From NCBI GenBank assembly GCA_050084985.1, contig JBITNC010000001.1:112406001-112470000 (forward strand): a stretch of 64,000 nt of DNA, in the 5' to 3' direction. The notes beneath the pieces are model-generated. The model made no database searches. It had not been told where the DNA came from and worked only from the letters and a program-made list of their open reading frames with translations. Position 1 is the first letter of the stretch, and the number at the start of each line of letters is the position of its first letter. A program made the translations under genes and the position numbers. This DNA is from Nageia nagi (Eukaryota; Pinophyta). Of the stretch, positions 24,775-37,345 are shown one piece after another.

Positions 24775-26345
24775 CCCAATTATCTCTTTATTGGGATATG
24801 AATTTGACATTCTTTGTAATTCAAAAGTTTTGAATTTTTGAATCATTTAACTAAAAAGGATATGATGTTTTAAAATATAAATATTATACAAAATGATATA
24901 AGTTTTATGTAAAATAAATAAATATTGATTTTGATTTGCATAATTTTCATTTGTTGTATAAATATATGTACTTCTTATCTTAGGTTTCTAGGTTATATGC
25001 ATAGTTGAATTGGTTGTATGTTTTTAGCCTGAGTTTGAATAGGTGCTCGTGAGAAAAGCGTATAATATTAGAATGATATTATTTATTTTTCAAAAATATA
25101 ATAAAGAAATAAGGCAAGAAAATAGATTGTCATGGTCATGTAGAGCCCACGAAAGAAATAAAATATTATGAAAAAATTGTTTGACTTATTTGGATGTAAT
25201 TTTACCATTCTTGGTTTAGTTATAGTAGAATATGTAATGGACTATATCCATTGAATATATGACATAGTATTTATATTTTTTAGTTGTATAGATGTATTCT
25301 TTTTCTACATCTTGCTAGTGTTTCTCTTAATTTGTTGCTACCACTAGGTATATTTATGTAGTGGTTTCCTCCTTTAGAAACCATTTTTGGGACAAGGTTT
25401 TTGATATCTTGATAAAGACCTATGTCTGTCGATCATATAATTTTTCCTTGTTATCAAAAAACATTTTACCATTCTTACTTATTAGTTTATTAGGAGAATT
25501 ATGGTGATAAATGATTGCAAAGAATTGGTAATATAAGTAAACATTTCTATTGTATATTTTGATATTTCTATAGTTATTGAAGTAGGTTTGCTTTGTGAAA
25601 GAGGCAAATAAGGAACTACTTAATCAATAACTAAGGGTAGTGTGGGATGATGATGTTGTTATTGTGTAAAGGTTATAAATATTAATATTAAAAGCTTAGA
25701 TTGTGCTCTTGTATTCTTAATTTTCTATCTTGTCATCTATAATGATTCTTCCATTTCATTATATTTTTCAATTCTTAATCTCCTTTATTTAAGCTACCAC
25801 TTGTTGTGATAAGTTTTGAATGCATAAATTATTTTTCTATTGAATGGTAGTTTAGGGATTTACAATTAAAGGTTTTAATCAATTATAAAAATAAATCAAA
25901 TAAATCAAAACTATTTTGAAGATAGTTAAGTTCTACGAAATGTCTCACGAAATTCAATTGAGTATTTTAAATAAACTAATTTTTAAATGAGTTTTTTTTT
26001 TATAAATGACTTAATTATATAATATTATTTAATGCTTCAGATTTCACCATATGTCTCCAAAATTGATAGCACAAAGGTTCAAACTTTGACTCTTCTATAA
26101 AGAGTTGAAACTTTAAATCAATATATGGTGGTTCAAACTTTGACTTTCCTATAAAGAGTTAAAATTTGAATCTATATATGATTATTTCAACATATTATGA
26201 TTTGGCTACATTTCAAGTAAGTCTTTATTACAATTATATTGAAGAAAAAACTAAAATTTTACTTTATTGATGATCATAAAGAAGTTCGTATAATAATTTA
26301 ACGTAAGATTGAATCACCTTGCTAAAAAGGAATACACTAAATGTG
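24775..26345 (-). repeat. Inverted copy of the block at 32,845-34,212
   Basis: The reverse complement matches 32,845-34,212 and also the blocks at 48,331-49,470 and 62,580-64,000. Shared landmarks include the sequence around a TTTCCAAAGGAGGAAACCACTA stretch and one around TACTTGAAATGTAGCCAAAT. No gene is visible inside. It is the only copy of this block in this orientation, and it cuts off the gag remnant to its right. Confidence 0.8.
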
Positions 26346-27110
26346 ATATTGAATGCCATAATAGTTATAATTTCCATCAAACTTTTTTTGAAGATAAGAA
26401 GTGTTTGCTTTGCATTTTCTATCTCTTTGCTTGAAATGATTATTGTTACCATTATTCTTGCTATTATGATTGTTGTTTCTATTATTCCTATTGCTATTGT
26501 AGCCACTGCCTCTTTTCTCAAACCTTTTGGAGGAAGAAAGATAAGTTTTTTTATGATTGAAATTCTTTTTGAAAGGAGCTTTGGTTGTTCTAAGATTAAC
26601 ATTATAATCATAAAGAGAAGAAATCAATCTTTTATTATTAAGGGTTTTCTCATGCTTCAATAAGTGCCTTGAAAGGTTCTCAAAGAAGATGATTTGTTCT
26701 TCTTCATCAAGCCTTATTTCCATAACTATTACAAACTTTTTAAACTTTAAAAATAGGCTTTGAATAATGATAAATACCATGAACTCATCATTTATTCAAT
26801 TACATTCACAAGCAATAAGTTGGATCTTTAGGTCAATAATTTTGTTCAAGTAGATAGCCACATTTTAATCTTCTCCTTAATGAGATTGAAGAAACTTTTG
26901 GAGAATGGTAAATCATAGAGGTTGCCAAGTCATTCTTTATGTTGTAAGCCTCTAATGCCTTTTCATCTATAGGAGGTACAAGGTTCTCATTCACTATTTG
27001 CCATAGCTTCTTTATCTATAATTCAACACTCATCCAAGGTTCCCAAATTCCATAGTTTGAACTATCAAGAATGTGTTTGGATAAAAAGGATTCTCCCATT
27101 TGCTATATAA
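26346..27110 (-). pseudogene. Copia gag remnant, truncated in the zinc knuckle
   Basis: On the - strand, an open frame of 147 codons (26,337-26,780) ends in what looks like the start of a CCHC zinc knuckle, with the cysteines replaced (NYNYYGIQYH). Upstream on the same strand (27,110-26,800), with frame breaks, one can read MSVEL, LWQIVNENLVPPIDEKALEA and KNDLATS, typical of the UBN2-type Copia gag. The 3' side is cut by the inverted block at 26,345, and pol is missing. The asparagine-rich stretch before the knuckle is normal for gag. Dead. Confidence 0.65.
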
Positions 27111-28919
27111 AAATATGAAATAATAATAATATGGTTTCACTAATCAATATTAAATGTTATGTTTTATCCATGTAAATAATACATGTTATATTTTACATTA
27201 AATACATGCTTGATTTGATTCACAAGTATAAATGTAGAATTCAAATAATACCCATGTACTCAAATACATTTCTCATATCAAAAACTATAGATGTAGAATT
27301 ACATTGTTAAGGTTTATTTTCTTGTCTAAAATTAGGCTTTCAATTAGATGCCCACACAAGAGGAGCCCAAGTACTACCAATCTTTAACCAATTCCCCTTA
27401 GTTAGTAATATACTTTCATAAGAAGAAGTACTAGCTATTTTTCAAGATTTCATTATTTATTGGATTGACCAAACTATTAATCTTGATTAGTTTTTTAAGT
27501 TTTTCTCTTAAATTATTAGGATAATCCTTGAATATACATGTGGACATATGGTATCACTACATACATACCTATTCAACTAATAGAGTTATGTCCAAACCAA
27601 TAAATGACTTAGAGGAAATTAAAAAGTATGAAATTTTCACCATTTAGATCGTTAGACTTAAAGGCTCCAATCTACCTATCCTCATCTCATGGCTCCCTAA
27701 ACAAGTCATGTTATGGAATATACATATCGATGTGATCATTTTAGAGGGTTTCTCATATCAATATCTATGTTTTTATTTGCATAAATAAATAAATCAAAAT
27801 GCAAAATATTAAATAAAAGAGCATAAGCAAAACATCATCCATTCAATAACTTAAAACCTTAAGAGTCCAATGGATTTTGTTTATTAACCTCTGAAGGACA
27901 TCTTTACATCAGTCATTATTTTATACAAGTTAACTTCAATAAATAAATACTTAAGCATAAGTATGTATTAATTTTAAAAATTTGCATAAGTTAACTATAA
28001 AAATTAGATCCTAAGTGTGCAACATTCTATTGAAAAATAAGTAATAGGCATGCATTATTTAATTTAAGAAGCATTTGTTATTCAATAATTTGCAAAAGTT
28101 AATTCATTAACTTTGCATAAAAAAATACATAAGTCCATTTATTGCATCAAAGATCTAAAAAATTTAACTAGCATAAGTCCATCCCATCACTTTGCATAAG
28201 GAATTAAAAAGCATCATAACTTATGTAATAAACATACATTATTCCAACTTAAGTACTAAGCATGCATTATTCCAACTTATGTACTAAGTATGTATTATTT
28301 TTTAACTTAAAATTTTTAATTTCTAAGCATGCATTATTGACTTCAAAAAAATAAGTCCCCAAAAATTTTAAAGTAAACAAATTTCACAAATATTTCCCCC
28401 CCTTTTACTTTAAAATGATCTTTAAGCAATATGATAAGTACTTGAAAAAAAAATTTAAGTAGTTGCAAATATATTTTTACTTCAACTTAAAAAAAAACCT
28501 ATCATAATATCAAAAAGAAAGGAATTATGCATTTAAATTTTTAACACTTAGCAATGATGATAATAAATATATCTAGGAATTACCTTTTAATGTTAAGTAA
28601 AAAATTAATTTTGACATTAAAAAATATGCTCAAGTAAAATATCTTCCCAAAAAAATTGGCATATTTAAAAAAATAAAGACTTTGACTTAGCCATTAATGC
28701 ATTTTTCTTCTAAGCACACTAAGTCATTAAGGCACATGAAATTCCCTTAAACACTTCGAGCATTTAAAGTAGTTAGTAACGATGACAAGTTTTCTTACAA
28801 GCAATAAAATAAATGCACCAACTAGATCATTAAATGAGAGCCCCTTAAGATGAAAAAGAATAAAGCATGCAAGCAACCCAAAAAATTAAATGTGATTGAT
28901 TAAAATGAGAGGGCATAAT
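27111..28919. other. AT-rich spacer, no gene recognised
   Basis: No coding frame. Near 28,215-28,345 there are about four degenerate copies of a 29-31 bp unit built on a GCATGCATTATTCCAACTTA core. The stretch may belong to the 5' leader of the - strand Copia element or to unrelated insertions; I could not decide. Confidence 0.5.
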
Positions 28920-29700
28920 TTTTTTGAAAAAGAGAAATAAAAGAAAAAGAAAAAAAAAACACTATGTCAAAAAATTGCAAGGTTTTAGGAGCAAAGGGAG
29001 GTGGAGGCTATGTAGCAAAGAAGAAGGTGTCATGGGGTCGGGGAGGCATCTACAAGAGAGCAGAAAACACAATAACATTGTATGCTAAGTTCATGGCATT
29101 GAGAGCTAGCAAGCCATATGAAAAAAATGGTTGATTTATATTATGTTACGTAGGCACAAGAGGTGTTGGGTAGTTTTCAAAGGAGGCCACGTTTTAAGTT
29201 GACTCGTGATGGTTATGCCTACTAAAGATGAATAGCAATGCATGAGGAGCCATGAAAAGGGGATAGAAAGGAGTAAATATGGGGCTATGTAAGCTAATGG
29301 AAAAGGTAGTGGCAATAGGTGCCATAGGAGTGGAAACAATAGTGGCTGTAGGAGAAAAAGCAGATGACAAACACTCCAACATGTCCAACAAAATGAAAAA
29401 TGCTACAAGGTCAAGGTGAAGGTGACCAATGCTAGCAAAATATAATTGGGTAGAGCTACTAACTAAGAGGAGGTGGTCGTATGTTGTGGTTTTAAATACC
29501 TTGATAGCCATCTAAGCATGATGTAGACATAATTTGACAAGGCCTGGGAATTGTTTGACAAGATGCATGATGCAAACATAGTTTGATAAGGCCTAGGAAT
29601 TGCTTGACAAGATGCATGATGTATATATAGTTCTATTAGATGCACAAAAGGTGAGTGGTAAAGGCATAAAATCCATTAGAGGTTGAGCTCTCCCTCAATA
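28920..29700. other. Less AT-rich stretch with weak - strand open frames
   Basis: Noticeably richer in G than its surroundings (for example 28,980-29,060). The - strand has open frames of 105 (29,194-29,511), 67 and 60 codons that overlap each other and show no recognisable domain. It may be the remains of a gene or of a retrotransposon leader. I do not claim it is coding. Confidence 0.3.
29518..29635. repeat. 49-bp minisatellite, about 2.4 copies
   Basis: Copies start at 29,518, 29,567 and 29,616, each beginning ATGATG and containing a TTGACAAG(G/A) core. The period is exactly 49 bp. Confidence 0.85.
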
Positions 29701-30279
29701 GAACAAAAAGACTTTCTTTAATCTTTTTGAAAAAAATGTTTAGACCGCCCCTTTTTATTTATTTATAAATTGAAAAATTAACATAATCCCCCTTATATGT
29801 AAAAAATACTATGCAAATATTTCAAAACTTGTAAATAAAATAAAGTCCACCACTTTTTATTTCAACAATAACATATGTAAAAAATTACATCTTCTTTTTA
29901 ATATTTTCACAAAAGACTATTGTAAAAAAAAATATTCCAATAAGATGCTATCATAATATATTTTTGCTCTAAAAAAGGATTTTCTTTATTCACTAAAAAA
30001 ATATTACCAACATAAAATATTGTTAGTAAGAAGAGAATAGAAAAAATATATTATGGTATTTGAAGTTATTTTTGCTAAGACATTGAGCTAGCATAATCAT
30101 AAAAAAATTAGTATTATAATGAACTTAGTTAAAAAAGGATAGAAGGTTATACCTTTGCACACCTTTTACCTCACAATGAAGAGAAGGATTAAGATATCCA
30201 AATTTAAGAAGGATGGAGGACCTCCAAGATGTTCAAGAGGAGCTTCCACACAAAGGATGTAAAGAGGAGCTTCTAAAGT
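29701..30279. other. Leader-like spacer, no gene recognised
   Basis: AT-rich and without an open frame. It lies just downstream (- strand sense) of the Copia primer-binding site, so the part nearest 30,279 is probably the element's untranslated leader. Confidence 0.4.
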
Positions 30280-30291
30280 GCTTTGATACCA
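30280..30291 (-). other. Primer-binding site of a Copia element
   Basis: On the - strand this reads TGGTATCAAAGC, a one-base variant of the usual plant initiator-Met tRNA primer site TGGTATCAGAGC. It lies two bases inside the adjacent LTR. Confidence 0.7.
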
Positions 30292-30293
30292 AA

Positions 30294-30778
30294 TGAAAGA
30301 ATTGAACTATAGCAAAAAAATCCTAAACTACCAATATCTCTTGAAATCTCACAATACACATCTAACATTCTCAAAAATAAGACAAGATGTAAAGTGGTTC
30401 TTCCAACTAGGAGTACATCCACTAACTAGATCTTTACTTCAATCACAAATACAACTCACTTACAATTCTCCTAATCTCAACTCCTAAAATTTTATCCTAT
30501 AACATAAATTTACTCCATAATTGGTGTGTGATCACAAAGAGGGAGCCTTCTATTTATAGGCCAAAATCCCTCTTTGGATCATCATTTTATCCAATGTACA
30601 AAAGCATTACATGCACATCCTTTTACCTAAGGTGCATGCTCATGACATGGAGTGTAGGTAAGTTACATTATCATATTCACTTAAATACTTAAGGTATCAA
30701 ATGATACCCTTAAGTATTTGTGAATTTACATAGGATATTTAATTAAACCTTTACAATAATGCATTATACATTCCAACA
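30294..30778 (-). repeat. LTR of a - strand Copia element
   Basis: On the - strand it begins TGTTGGAATG at 30,778 and ends ...CAATTCTTTCA at 30,294, so it has TG...CA ends, with the primer-binding site next to it. It is therefore the 5' LTR of an element running leftward, about 485 bp long. The gag remnant at 26,346-27,110 has the same orientation and may belong to it. I found no second LTR in the window. The right flank (from 30,779) matches 52,229 and is the disrupted target. Confidence 0.7.
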
Positions 30779-31214
30779 AATTTGACATAAAAAGATACCC
30801 TTAACTATTACCCCTCACCTATCCTAAAAACAAAATGATGTGCCTCCTCCCCACCCAAAAAATACTACTTTATCTTGTCAAGTGTTGTTGATGTGCCTCC
30901 CTACCCTTTCAAGCTCTCCTAAGCACCAAGGGACATGAATAAGTAGAGATCCAATTCCCCTCAACCCAACACATTTGTGTAGGATTCTTTTAAAACTATT
31001 ATTATCAATTCTCTAATTATCAAAAATCAAATTAATTTTGAAATTCAAAAGGGTACTACTATCTCTTAAATTTGAAATACTATTCATGGCAAGAAGATTT
31101 AAATTAATATCTCATATCTTTCACTTTTATTTTATTATATGATTTATCTTTAACATGTAATATCTCCTTCTTTAACTTATGTTTTTCCTTGGTAGGTCTA
31201 GCAAACATAGCCAT
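30779..31214. repeat. Repeat block downstream of dioxygenase relic 1
   Basis: Homologous to 40,820-41,240 and 52,230-52,700, which lie in the same position beside other dioxygenase relics. All include a TTGACATAAAAA start and an ATCAAATTAATTTTGAAATTC-like stretch. No gene. Confidence 0.75.
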
Positions 31215-32130
31215 AAATAGTTGTCGAGGAAGCTACATAATCTTAACACTTATGTATATCTCAATGAAAGAGGCCTTTTCTTCTTCAGAATTTTGTCTCT
31301 CTATGAGGTGTTGCTTAAAATGGGAGAATGTGAAAGGCCTATAACATCATGCATGTTGGTTTTCAACCAGTCCATGAGGTGTGCAAATCTCTTTTTCATT
31401 TGGAAAATAAATTAAATAACCTAGCAATATGCGATCCACCCACCCATTGTTGATAACTTAGTGCTCCATGTTGTGCTACATTCCATTGATCCATGCCTCA
31501 CTCACCAAATATTGCATTAATTCATCACTACAAAACATTAGACAAACCATTTTAATTCATCTTCACCTTACAAGACTCATTGGTTGTGATAAGGAATGAG
31601 TTCAATAATGGCTTGACATTCAACCAAGTGCCTTCCTTTTGATCTAATATGAAGGCCACAATTGTTATCTTTGTAAATGATGGTAAACATCCTACCATTT
31701 GTATGAGCAAAGAGAGGGTCCTCATCTACTAATGTTCCCTCAAAAGTGTAGTGTATTATACTTAGGATGGGTGTCTAGTTTTAGAGATCAAACTAATAGT
31801 AAAGGATAGTCATTGTGGGCATCCAAATAAAGGATTCCAAAAATGATTTTGGTTATCATTTGTATGAGATCTTTCGAAAAAGTGCACATGTTTGAATAGT
31901 TTTCTAGAATGGGATTGCAATAATGAATTATTTTTAAGCTTGTAAGATGAAAATATGATATAAGCATAGGAAGATAACATACTAGAAAAATGGATTTCCT
32001 TCTTATGACCATATTTTACTAGACATTTGAAGGACTAAATCATAATGATGTGGTTCGAAGAAGGGGGACATCTCCTAGGAGAGGGAGATCAACTTGAAGA
32101 CCAAAATCAGGGAAAGTCTATATAGAGAAA
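31215..32130 (-). pseudogene. Dioxygenase (2OGD) pseudogene 1, decayed
   Basis: A - strand relic of the same 2OGD family as genes A and B, from a more distant lineage. It retains exon 3 (about 31,420-31,215; GYLIYFPNEKEI, YRPFTFSHFKQ), exon 2 (about 31,800-31,610) and the start of exon 1 (about 32,130-32,085), with most of exon 1 deleted. The iron-binding motif reads HTN instead of HTD near 31,705, and several stops and frameshifts are present. Exon 3 shares FSHFKQHLIE and NSEEEKA with pseudogene 4, so relics 1 and 4 are sister copies distinct from genes A and B. Confidence 0.8.
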
Positions 32131-34212
32131 GGCATTGTGGAGGATATTTTGTAGACAAATTAATTTTTCATCTAGGATATCATCCTTATAAGTTCTAATT
32201 ATAACAAATGAAATGGTCTAGATTTTAGGGCTAGCCAACATGCATGCTCATCAAACCTTTGGCTATCATTTCTCCAATTGTGTTATTTCTTTCAAGAGCA
32301 ATAGGTCTATAATGAAGCTGTCATGCTATGCCTCATTTAAATTTGTTAACTTATTTGTTCAATAGGTATATGATGAAGCTATCATGCTATGCCAAATTTA
32401 AATTTGTTGACTTATTTATTCCTATGTAGATATAGATATAGATATACAACAAGAGTTAAGTAAGGGAAGTGCTGATAATCAATTTCTCATGTTGATTTCA
32501 AGTGAATTTAATGAGATTTAAGGATTTAAATGGTTGTAATATGTATTATTTTTTAAGTTTCCTATTATGTTAGGAATAAAAGTTGTTTTTGTTATTGAAC
32601 ATTGTTTGTGTATTAAATATTATTATATGAATTCATAGCATATTATATATAAATATTGTAGATAATCAATAAGTTATAAATATTAATGGTGGAATGTTTA
32701 AAAATGGAATTAATTTAGATAAATTTATAGTATAATTTTCAATGTCTAGTTAGTTTTTTAATATGTAAGTTATATATTTGTTTTTGTAATTTTTTATTAA
32801 AGACTATATCATTTTAATAAATTTTATATTTCCCTACATTTTGAACATCAGATTTAGTGTAATCAATTTTTGGAGGGAGTTCAATCTTAAGGTAAATTAT
32901 TATAAGAACTTCCTTGTGATCATCAATGAGGTAAAATTTTAATGTTTTCTTCAGTATAATTGTAATCGAGATGTACTTGAAATGTAGCCAAATAATAATA
33001 CATTTAAATAACCTTTTATAGACTTAAAATTTTAACTCCTTATAGAAGAGTCAAAGCTTGAACTATTGTAAGGTATTAAATAATTACACATAATTAAGTC
33101 ATTTATTAATTTTTTCATTCATAAAATTAGCTTAATCAAAATACTAAATTCAATTTCGTAAGGCATTTTGTAGAACTTAACTATCTTCAAAATAATTTTG
33201 ATTTCTTTCAATTTATTTTTATTAGTAATTAAAACTTTTAATTGTAAATCCATAAAATACCATTCAATAGAAAAATAATTCATGTATTCTAAACTTATTG
33301 GAAGAAGTGGTAGCTTAAATAAAGGAGAGTAAGAATGGAAAAATATAATGAAATGGAAGAATCATTAAACATGACAATATACAAAATTAAGAATACAAGA
33401 GCACAATCCAAGCTTTTAATATTAATATTTATAACCTTTACACAATAACATCATCATCCCATACTACCCTTAGTTATTGAATAAGTAGTTCCTTATTTAC
33501 CTCTTTCACAATGTAAACCTACTTCAATAACTAAGGATGGTAATAAGATTTTTGATGACAAGAAAAAGTTATATGATTGAAAGGAAAATATATTTATCTA
33601 GATCTTATAAACCTAGTAACAAAAATAGTTTCCAAAGGAGGAAACCACTACCCATTTATACGTAATGGTAACAACAAATAAAGAGAAGCATTAGCAAGAT
33701 GTAGCAAAATGAACACTTCTATAAAAAATAAAAAAATATAACTAATATCTCTTATCTTCAATGGATAAAGTCCCCTACATATTCTGCTATAACTAAACCA
33801 AGAATAGTAAAATTACATCCAAATAAGTCAAACAACTTTTTTCATAATATTTTATTTCTTTCATGGGCTCTACATGACATTGATAGCCTATTTTATTTCC
33901 TTGTGTCTTTTTTTTTTGAAAAATAAGTAATCTCATTCTAATAATATATTCTTTTCTCACCAATACCTATTCAAACTTAGGCTAAATACATACAACTACT
34001 TCAACTAATCATATAACATAAAACAAGAAATATATATTTTTACAAGAAGTGAAATTTATGCAAATAAGAATCAATATTATATTTCTTTTATATAAAACAT
34101 ATATCATTTTGTATAATATTCATATTTTAAACCATCATATCCCTTTTAGTTAAATGATTCAAAAATTCTAAACTTTTGAATTAGAAAGAATGTAAAATTC
34201 ATGTGAGATAAC
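32131..34212. repeat. Repeat block upstream of dioxygenase relic 1
   Basis: Two joined parts. The part at 32,131-32,930 matches 61,916-62,690, including an ATGCATGCTCATCAAA stretch. The part at 32,845-34,212 matches 48,331-49,470 (from 33,136), 62,580-64,000 and, inverted, 24,775-26,345. No coding frame. Its repeated association with dioxygenase relics suggests it was duplicated together with them. Confidence 0.8.
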
Positions 34213-35295
34213 TGTAAGATATCTTTATAAAAATATCATTATTAACCTTAATATTAAAGAACTTTCATTAAAAACTTGTTAAATGTATTCTAAGAATGTA
34301 GTTAAATATAAGTTAGAGAAAAATTGTGATTAAATTCATGCAAAAAAGGAGCCATCATGAAAAAGGCGAGTTAAAAGGTATACTTAAACCACTAAAAACA
34401 TGGACCACTATTGTCATGAGGATCAATCATTACCATATTGTTACAAAGAAATTGGAGAGTAGAATCATCAAGAATGTTGATAGAATTACCATTATCAAGG
34501 AGATTTTAAATAATTCAAGGGATAAGTAAAGGAATATTTTGATCAGATGCTTCATTACACTAGTGTCTTACATAATCATATTCATCACTGAGTTAGTTAA
34601 CATTGAAAAGTATCTCAATAAGTTGATATAGTTGCTTTACCTCATAAATTTTTCATCTTTATTTTCACAAATGCAGAAGACATGAACAAAGTTATGAAGT
34701 TGGGCCCTTCATATCTATGTTAGAAGCAGCTACTTTTAAAATGTTGGCATACTAGTTTCTATTTTAAGAAGGATAATATTTATGGTGTTCTTGTATGGGT
34801 CAATTTACCTAATTTACCAACATATTATTCAGATATGAGTATGATTATTGGAATTACAAATATAATAGGATTGTTGTTCTCAATTAAAAAAAGTCACAAG
34901 AATTGAGAATAGAATGAGTGAAGCTAAGTTTTATGTTAACACTAATATTACAATGTGATTAAGGTAAAATATCTATGTTGAGGGGGAAGATGGAGAAACA
35001 TGGGAACAAGAAATAGTTTATGAATATATGCCTATTAGTTGTAGCATATGTAGAAAATTTTATTATTATGCCAAGGAATATTTGGATAATAAGGAGAAAG
35101 AGAAGATGGAAGTCATCAAGTTGTAGGAAGAGTGGAATACCCATGTGTAAAGGAATCAAGGATTCTAGAGAAACAATTAATTTCAAGCAAAAAGAGGTGG
35201 AGGAAATTTTAGAAGGTCACACTTATGAAACTAGGAACCTATTTCATCCTTTGAACCCAAATGAAGGTATTAAAATAGCTAAAAATAGAGAGTAA
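34213..35295 (+). pseudogene. LINE ORF1 remnant (DUF4283 and zinc-knuckle type), copy 1
   Basis: Broken + strand frames show VLVWVNLPNLPTYY near 34,788-34,830, the signature VWVRLPxLP block of the DUF4283 domain. Further on, near 35,030-35,075, SCSICRKFYYYAKEY is a worn CCHC zinc knuckle in which the histidine and last cysteine have become tyrosine. This domain pair is typical of plant L1-type LINE ORF1, which binds RNA. Stops and frameshifts throughout. Second copy at 49,471-50,480. Confidence 0.65.
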
Positions 35296-36000
35296 GAGAT
35301 TTCCCATTGGCAATAATAGATAGAAAAGTAATAATTAGCGATGAAGAAATAGAGGAAGCCAAAAGTAGGAAGTGACAAATAAGTGAAGTAGAAAATACAA
35401 AGAATAGGCAAAGAACAAGAAATGGAGGTTAATGATGGAAAGATACCTCCTACAAGAAGACATTGTGATAATACAATGAGAAAGACACATGATATACATA
35501 AAGGACATATGGAGAGGATTTGAAATTATGAAGTATGAATATACAATATGATTGAGGATATTACCAATAAAAACATAATGCACTATAGAGTAGTGTACTG
35601 GTTGTAAGGTCCCATGTAGTACTCAATGATTACTCATAGTTAGAATATACGAGGAAGTAATGCCAAAAACAGGTTAAAGATCATCAAGAACCTCTAAAGG
35701 GAAGTTCTTATAGATTTTTTATTTATGTAGGAGACAAAGATGAAGAATAATAAGGTGGTAGGAGTGAAAAAGAAAGTTTAAAGGGGAGTATATTTTTTCA
35801 AGAGAGATTAGATGGCATATCAATGGATCTATTTAGATTATGAAACCTGACTACTATAAAAGTAATTCCCTATCCTAATACATCTAATGCATATCTTCAT
35901 ACACATAGTAAAATAATATTTTTCAGCTACATCTTATACAAAATAAACCAATAAATAATAAATCAGGCATACGTAAATAATTCCAATAAATTCTTCAAAT
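35296..36000. repeat. Tail of repeat block, no gene recognised
   Basis: 35,296 to about 35,870 matches 50,480-51,190 (for example the GACATTGTGATAATACAATGA-like stretch near 35,460). No coding frame. Confidence 0.65.
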
Positions 36001-36092
36001 ACTCATTTAGTATATTAACATCTACTGGAAAATAAACCATCTATGAGACAACTGAAATAATCCATTACATAACATGTATACCTCTAAAATAT

Positions 36093-37243
36093 AAAAACTA
36101 TCCCTCTTATCTTCTCAGAAATATTAAAATTTTACTACCTAATTTGTTATTTACAATTTGTTCCTAATTTACATCTATATGTTTCCACCTTCAAACGTTC
36201 CAACTCTATTTCACTTTTCTTTCTGGTTGGGATAGTGATTGAACGCAGCAGTCAACTGCATATTAACATCCGTTGGATAGTTGTCGTCATATCACAACAA
36301 CATCACTTTCAAAATACCAAACGAGAAGATGTTACATACATACTATCAGACGAACAAATTGATCAATTCAGATTCATACTTGTAAAAGATGGTTCTGAAA
36401 AAGGAGATGGTGCAGATCATGCTGAATGCTCCGATGCCCACCAATCGAAGTAGGTTGGGAGACAAATATTTGAGCATCCGAAAGGGTTGAATGTGTTTGT
36501 GAGCGTGGACAAGAAGGGCATGGTGAAGAGCTTTCAGCACAGGGGTTGAGAATCATCTCAACCAACATCACGTTTGCGTTGGAAGTTAATACATGTCCGT
36601 TGGGAGATCTCATGGATGTAGCATCTGCTATCAAGTACTGGCCCCAAGTAGATATGATGACATACTGAACTGTTTAGCAATTCCATTGAAATAAAGCTCT
36701 CTGTAGATACTGTTAAGCATGTAATTTTCCAGAAATAAAAGTTTTTTTTTTATTTTTTATTTTTTTTCATGTAACAGGAGATAATTATGATGCAGCTATG
36801 CATTCTTTGCTAGAACGAAAGATGGGATTCCATATTTTAATGAAACATATAAACTGTTTACATAAGGGATGATCTAGCATTTTAGATGTTTAATTGTTAA
36901 TACGGTTTCACCATGACAAATGGTTTTTTCAGTTTTATACATTATTTCAGTGAGTAATGAATTCAGTCGCAGTCATGTGTGATAAAGCCCATGATAACTT
37001 TGTCATGGTGAGTCAAAAAGCTATTTGAAATGGTAATGGCTGTGCAGCTGGACAGGTCAATTCATTTATGCATCCGCATTGAGATTTCACGAACAGAATG
37101 CTCTCATCCTTCACCTGTCTAAACATTCTTGGCATATCTTCTCAACCTTAAATTCTCAAAGCCATAATTTTGATATTTTTTAAATTATAAAAATATTTTT
37201 GATATTATGTTAAAATATATAGAGTATCTTGGATATTTTCCTT
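36093..37243. other. Insertion of about 1.15 kb in the pseudogene 3' flank
   Basis: Present here but absent from the corresponding place in genes A and B (about 5,835-5,870), where it replaces about 30 bp. It includes a less AT-rich segment (36,235-36,670), described separately, and a poly-T/poly-A rich part (36,740-36,770). I see no clear terminal repeats or target duplication. Class unknown. Confidence 0.6.
36440..36668 (+). pseudogene. Possible fragment of a bHLH-type protein C-terminus
   Basis: Within the insertion, less AT-rich sequence shows open stretches in more than one + strand frame: KKGMVKSFQHRG, then after a frame change GLRIISTNITFALEVN and MDVASAIKYW before a stop near 36,668. 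The pattern MVK...L(K/R)I(L/I)(T/S)(S/T)NIT resembles the ACT-like C-terminal region of plant bHLH transcription factors, but the match is short and from memory of the family. An upstream 72-codon frame (36,235-36,453) could be part of the same gene. It could equally be chance or an unrelated gene. Confidence 0.25.
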
Positions 37244-37345
37244 AAAATCAATACATGACTAACCCAACTAACGATCTAGCTCACACGACCCTATCACTTT
37301 CTCCTTAACAATTTTAAATCACAGAGTTTGAACAAGATGCACAAT

